DNA of 7,900 nt from an uncultured Collinsella sp. Its GTDB lineage: Bacteria; Actinomycetota; Coriobacteriia; Coriobacteriales; Coriobacteriaceae. Below are positions 7,361-7,900 of the stretch, piece by piece. Both the position numbers and the translations under genes were made by a program. The notes under the pieces were generated by a model that did not search any database, was not told the origin of the DNA, and was given only the letters and a program-made list of their open reading frames with translations. The stretch lies in contig CABUSL010000098.1 of the NCBI GenBank assembly GCA_902494295.1, positions 1 to 7,900 of the forward strand. Direction: 5' to 3'. The stretch's first letter is position 1. Every line of letters starts with the position of its first letter.

Positions 7361-7385
7361 GCGTCGCACGGGGAGGCTGCGACGC
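7361..7385 (-). promoter_or_regulatory. Hairpin in the adhesin mRNA leader
   Basis: GCGTCGCA (7361-7368) and TGCGACGC (7378-7385) form a perfect 8-bp inverted repeat with a 9-base spacer, about 20 bases upstream of the adhesin start. In the mRNA sense the loop contains CCTCCCC, which could pair with the GGAG of the adjacent ribosome binding site. It may control translation or be an operator; no T run follows, so it is not an ordinary terminator. Confidence 0.45.
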
Positions 7386-7594
7386 GTAGGATGAGGCTAC
7401 CCCCGAGGTTCATGCGGGTAAGTACCGGAGCCTGACCAAAAGCTTGCCCAATTCCTGACAAATTGAGCTCAAATACAACAATCAAGCAAAAGTGCAGGTA
7501 GAAGATAGGGAGAACAGGAAGTCAAAGGTCCTCGTCTCCACAATTGACGCGATTTTCAAACGAATCTCCACAGCCAAAACAAGCATCGCCACCC
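7386..7594. other. Intergenic region upstream of the adhesin gene
   Basis: No coding sequence is supported here. The stretch must hold the leftward adhesin promoter, but I see no clean -35/-10 pair; TTGACT (minus strand, near 7519-7524) has only a poor -10 at the right distance. A 10-base palindrome TTGAGCTCAA lies at 7463-7472 in an AT-rich patch and is a plausible regulator site. Base composition is clearly more AT-rich at 7440-7620 than in the flanking genes. Confidence 0.3.
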
Positions 7595-7624
7595 TTGTAT
7601 CGAACAAGACAACCGCGTTATACT
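7595..7624 (+). promoter_or_regulatory. Promoter of the tRNA-Gly gene
   Basis: TTGTAT (7595-7600) and TATACT (7619-7624) are separated by 18 bases and resemble a housekeeping sigma-70-type promoter. Transcription would start near 7631, a few bases before the mature tRNA 5' end at 7638. Confidence 0.6.
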
Positions 7625-7637
7625 ATCCCCCACATAT

Positions 7638-7712
7638 GCGGGCATCGCCAAGTGGTAAGGCATCAGCTTCCCAAGCTGACACTCGCGGGTTCGAGTCCCG
7701 TTGCCCGCTCCA
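7638..7712 (+). tRNA. tRNA-Gly, anticodon CCC, with encoded CCA
   Basis: The full cloverleaf can be folded by eye. The acceptor is GCGGGCA (7638-7644) with TGCCCGC (7702-7708). The D stem is GCC/GGC (7647-7649/7659-7661). The anticodon stem is TCAGC/GCTGA around the loop TTCCCAA (7668-7674), giving anticodon CCC at 7670-7672. The variable loop is 5 bases. The T stem is GCGGG/CCCGT around TTCGAGT, with one G-U pair. The discriminator is T7709, as usual for bacterial tRNA-Gly, followed by encoded CCA (7710-7712). It reads GGG codons. It has its own promoter and terminator, so it is a single-gene unit. Confidence 0.96.
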
Positions 7713-7723
7713 GTTAAGAGCAC

Positions 7724-7756
7724 AAGCACGGCACCATCACGGTGCCGTGCTTTTTT
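7724..7756 (+). terminator. Rho-independent terminator of the tRNA-Gly unit
   Basis: GCACGGCACC (7726-7735) pairs perfectly with GGTGCCGTGC (7741-7750) around the 5-base loop ATCAC. Six Ts follow (7751-7756). It starts about 12 bases after the tRNA CCA end. Confidence 0.92.
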
Positions 7757-7760
7757 CAAT

Positions 7761-7900
7761 AAAGTGCCGGGACTCGAACCCGACAGGGTGCGAGCGTTAA
7801 GCAAACGCGAAGCGTTTGTAGCGAGCGGGCGAGGACGCCGACAGGCGGCCGAAGCCGGTGCGGATTTGCGAAGCAAATACGCGGATTCTCCGCGCAAACC
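7761..7900. repeat. Non-coding cluster of short hairpins, possibly a dispersed repeat or structured RNA
   Basis: After the tRNA terminator the sequence has no convincing gene but carries consecutive perfect inverted repeats. They are CAAACGC-GAA-GCGTTTG (7802-7818), GGCG-AGGA-CGCC (7828-7839), CGGC-CGAA-GCCG (7846-7857), ATTTGC-GAA-GCAAAT (7864-7878) and CGCGGA-TTC-TCCGCG (7880-7894). Read on the minus strand, the third has a C(TTCG)G tetraloop and the first and fourth a CTTCG turn, loops typical of stable RNA hairpins. The left end (7768-7782) is an inverted copy of the tRNA T-arm. It could be a dispersed repeat, an element edge, or a structured minus-strand RNA; the right end is cut by the window. 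Confidence 0.5.

Noticed and set aside
7492..7897. Open frames on both strands over the tRNA and hairpin region
   Set aside because: They run through the tRNA and its terminator; peptides such as GAGNGTRTRE are typical artefacts of translating tRNA DNA.
7761..7900. CRISPR array
   Set aside because: The inverted repeats differ from one another in sequence and there are no regular spacers between direct repeats.

Overview
The window looks like chromosomal DNA of a high-GC Gram-positive gut bacterium. The best guess is the Coriobacteriia, probably Collinsella. The reasons are GC-rich coding sequence, strong AAGGAG-type ribosome binding sites, an LPxTG-anchored thioester/CnaB adhesin, a tRNA gene with encoded CCA, and an M28-like membrane protein with long Ala/Glu/Pro-rich tracts. 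The genus is a recollection-based inference, not a database result.

Layout: (1) 18-227, minus strand: the N-terminal helix-turn-helix part of what looks like a WYL-type transcriptional regulator. It hits a stop after 69 codons, exactly where the family normally continues. (2) 228-425: divergent intergenic region. (3) 426-3602, plus: a 1058-residue membrane protein of the M28 metallopeptidase fold. Its catalytic domain is split by a ~680-residue acidic low-complexity insertion and several metal or catalytic positions are changed. (4) 3624-3842, plus: a 72-residue single-pass membrane protein, probably translated from the same mRNA. (5) 3864-3902: a strong hairpin terminator between convergent genes. 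(6) 3909-7340, minus: a secreted, sortase-anchored adhesin with a signal peptide, a thioester (TQXA) domain, six SpaA/CnaB modules, an unassigned C-terminal domain and LPATG. (7) 7341-7637: intergenic region with the adhesin leader and a tRNA promoter. (8) 7638-7712, plus: tRNA-Gly(CCC) with its own promoter and terminator. (9) 7761-7900: a non-coding cluster of short hairpins with an inverted copy of the tRNA T-arm.

Functionally, the two plus-strand genes form a membrane unit: a probably cytosol-facing, degenerate peptidase-like protein followed by a small anchor protein with an acidic outer tail. The adhesin is an independent surface-attachment gene; no sortase is in the window. The points most worth attention are the altered M28 active site, its giant insertion, and the hairpin cluster at the right edge.
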